Below, one piece after another: positions 62,713-64,000 of a stretch of DNA of 64,000 nucleotides (its first letter is position 1; each line of letters starts with the position of its first letter). The notes beneath the pieces were generated by a model. The model made no database searches. It was not told the origin of the DNA and saw only the letters and a list, made by a program, of their open reading frames with translations. Location of the stretch: positions 1 through 64,000 of the forward strand of contig NZ_JAGBLU010000028.1 in the NCBI RefSeq assembly GCF_017635265.1, given 5' to 3'. The translations under genes and the position numbers were made by a program. This stretch comes from Butyrivibrio sp. (GTDB taxonomy: Bacteria > Bacillota > Clostridia > Lachnospirales > Lachnospiraceae).

Positions 62713-64000
62713 ATGAGACAAAAGACATATCGTTTTTACGACTGTAATGAATTAAGTAGCATTATTAGTGAGATTACATCTTCAAAAGAGTATATTTCTG
62801 CATCGGGAATTTTGATGCAGCTTTATAATCCAAGGCTTGATATTGACGAGGATCTTCTTGTAGGGGAGCTGAATGAAAAATGCTCCAAAGCTTTGCTTAC
62901 CGGTATGACTGTTGCAAGCATAGCGGAAGAGGAATTTGATATTAAGGATGATCCGGTTCAGTTATCTGTGTCCTATTTCTTTAAGACAAAGCTATATAGA
63001 TATGAATATGATCTTAATACCACTACTATGTTTGTGGCAGGAAGAATCATGAATGAGAAAATAGACGAGCTTGGTGACGTAAAATGTATGCAGACATTTT
63101 ATGTTACTCCAAGTTCGTCTATTTTAGTTTATTCAAAGGAATTCAGTCATCAGGATCTTCCGGTATTTGGAGCCAAGGCAGGAAGAAATATAAGAGCTTT
63201 AAATACTGCCCATGTTTATGGCAGCAAATGCTACAATAATGCAATTGTTTCCGTGGTTTTTCAGAGTAAGGACCTTTCGTTATTTATGGATAATAACCTT
63301 GACTGGGAAGAAATCGGAAATGAGATGGTTGTCTCAAAGGTTGATGGAGACAGAATTGTGGCAGAAATTGACGGAAAGCCGGCAATAGAAGTTTACAGGA
63401 AATATCTTAAAGTCTCTCCCAATAAGTTTTTTGTCCAGAATGTATGCGAGTTTCCACTGGTATTTAAAAGAAACGAAAGCATAATTGCAAGAGTTCCGCA
63501 AGGATTTACTGAAGATGGAGGAATAGTTTTTAATTCTGATGTGTTTCAGGGAGAGCATTTTAGGCTTTCATACTCATTTCCAGAGAAGCTTTTAAAAAAG
63601 ACTGCTGTAGAGATAAGTGCATTTTCCTGGCTGAGACCGGAGGGAGTTTATTTTTATGAATGTGGTAACAGACAGAGATTCTTAGGCGCAATATACAAAA
63701 AAGAATACGAGATTTTCAGAGAGTTTTTCCCTGAGTATTCAAGTACGGCAGGATATTCCGAACTATTTGCCGTTCCCAAAAGCCCGATATCAGATCTTAA
63801 TAGTGCTCTTGTTACGGTTGGACTTACTGAAAATAAATGCTCAAGAGATCTTTTTGTCCCGGGAGATTGCGGACTGTCCATTGAGGAAGATGATGATAAT
63901 AACAGAGAAATTCCATTTTTTGAAAGATTACTTACATTTTTTGAAAGCACATCAAAGGATCTTGATGAGCTGAACAAAAAGCTTGGAAAGGTTGCTTTTA
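62713..64000 (+). CDS. FIST-domain sensory protein, 3' end outside window
   Basis: An open frame of 429 codons from ATG 62713 runs to the window edge without a stop. I read an N-terminal FIST-type domain (about residues 15-205: EYISASGILMQLYNPRLDID; ALLTGMTVASIAEEEF; FSHQDLPVFGAKAGRN) and a FIST C-terminal domain (about 205-370: VEVYRKYL-like AIEVYRKYLKVSPNKFF; WLRPEGVYFYECGNRQRF). The last visible residues (FFESTSKDLDELNKKLG) look like a signalling coiled coil, so an output domain such as GGDEF, EAL or kinase probably lies outside. There is no signal peptide. It resembles in layout the FIST-GGDEF protein at 36970. Confidence 0.85.
   Translation, partial: MRQKTYRFYDCNELSSIISEITSSKEYISASGILMQLYNPRLDIDEDLLVGELNEKCSKALLTGMTVASIAEEEFDIKDDPVQLSVSYFFKTKLYRYEYDLNTTTMFVAGRIMNEKIDELGDVKCMQTFYVTPSSSILVYSKEFSHQDLPVFGAKAGRNIRALNTAHVYGSKCYNNAIVSVVFQSKDLSLFMDNNLDWEEIGNEMVVSKVDGDRIVAEIDGKPAIEVYRKYLKVSPNKFFVQNVCEFPLVFKRNESIIARVPQGFTEDGGIVFNSDVFQGEHFRLSYSFPEKLLKKTAVEISAFSWLRPEGVYFYECGNRQRFLGAIYKKEYEIFREFFPEYSSTAGYSELFAVPKSPISDLNSALVTVGLTENKCSRDLFVPGDCGLSIEEDDDNNREIPFFERLLTFFESTSKDLDELNKKLGKVAF

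Noticed and set aside
1-64000. CRISPR arrays, tRNA, rRNA, prophage or transposase genes
   Set aside because: No regularly spaced repeats, no cloverleaf candidates noticed and no recombinase or transposase among the translated frames. A tRNA scan was not run, so this rests on reading only.

Overview
The window looks like a chromosomal segment of a low-GC, Gram-positive anaerobe of the Lachnospiraceae, most like Butyrivibrio or Pseudobutyrivibrio. This is an inference from gene order, the translated proteins, strong Shine-Dalgarno sites, TTGACA/TATAAT promoters, and T-box and folate riboswitch control. No database search was possible. It is mostly core chromosome; I see no prophage, transposase, CRISPR array, rRNA or tRNA.

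Layout. 1-9.4 kb: chromosome segregation and protein targeting (end of smc, ftsY, ilvA, a YitT-family membrane protein, a GH25 lysozyme, an AraC regulator, ylxM-ffh). 9.4-23.4 kb: ribosome and RNA maturation (rpsP, KH protein, trmD, rimM, rplS, rbgA, rnhB, yraN) with two signal peptidases. A complete nucleoside uptake and salvage cassette (udp, BMP-type lipoprotein, ATPase, two permeases, cdd) lies inside this block. A FliK-like/FlhB-like gene pair follows rnhB. 23.4-30.7 kb: a lone DUF6044-like membrane protein, pgeF, a two-component system preceded by three CTTAAG boxes, and a long-form PRPP synthetase. 30.7-36.9 kb: DUF512 radical-SAM-like protein, der, plsY, gpsA, a tetrahydrofolate riboswitch with folT, and a PHP phosphoesterase. 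37-44.6 kb: a FIST-GGDEF protein, T-box-controlled tyrS, and two glycoside hydrolases without signal peptides (GH27 with a large insertion, GH5) around a small hypothetical protein and a lipoprotein. 44.6-53.2 kb: a metal-resistance operon (ArsR/CadC-type sensor, free HMA protein, CadA-type ATPase), a serine hydrolase, purine nucleoside phosphorylase, a membrane-bound MutS-like ATPase, rnhA and a phosphoesterase. 53.2-64 kb: fructose-6-phosphate aldolase, a 1870-residue surface adhesin with its own sortase, a hairpin-rich repeat cluster, a sodium/solute symporter, an acetyltransferase, and a second FIST protein cut by the window end.

How the parts relate. Nucleoside import feeds Udp, Cdd and the separate purine phosphorylase; released sugars could enter central metabolism beside fructose-6-phosphate aldolase and PRPP synthetase. 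Ffh, FtsY and the two signal peptidases form the secretion route used by the lipoproteins and the adhesin. The FIST proteins (one with an intact GGEEF cyclase site) suggest ligand sensing coupled to cyclic-di-GMP.

The most noteworthy non-coding signals are a family of near-identical palindromes at three distant sites, one inside a multi-hairpin cluster; a terminator whose 3' arm supplies the -35 box of the ylxM-ffh promoter; a probable leaderless promoter for the DUF512 gene; and a riboswitch with a clear Shine-Dalgarno-sequestering stem.
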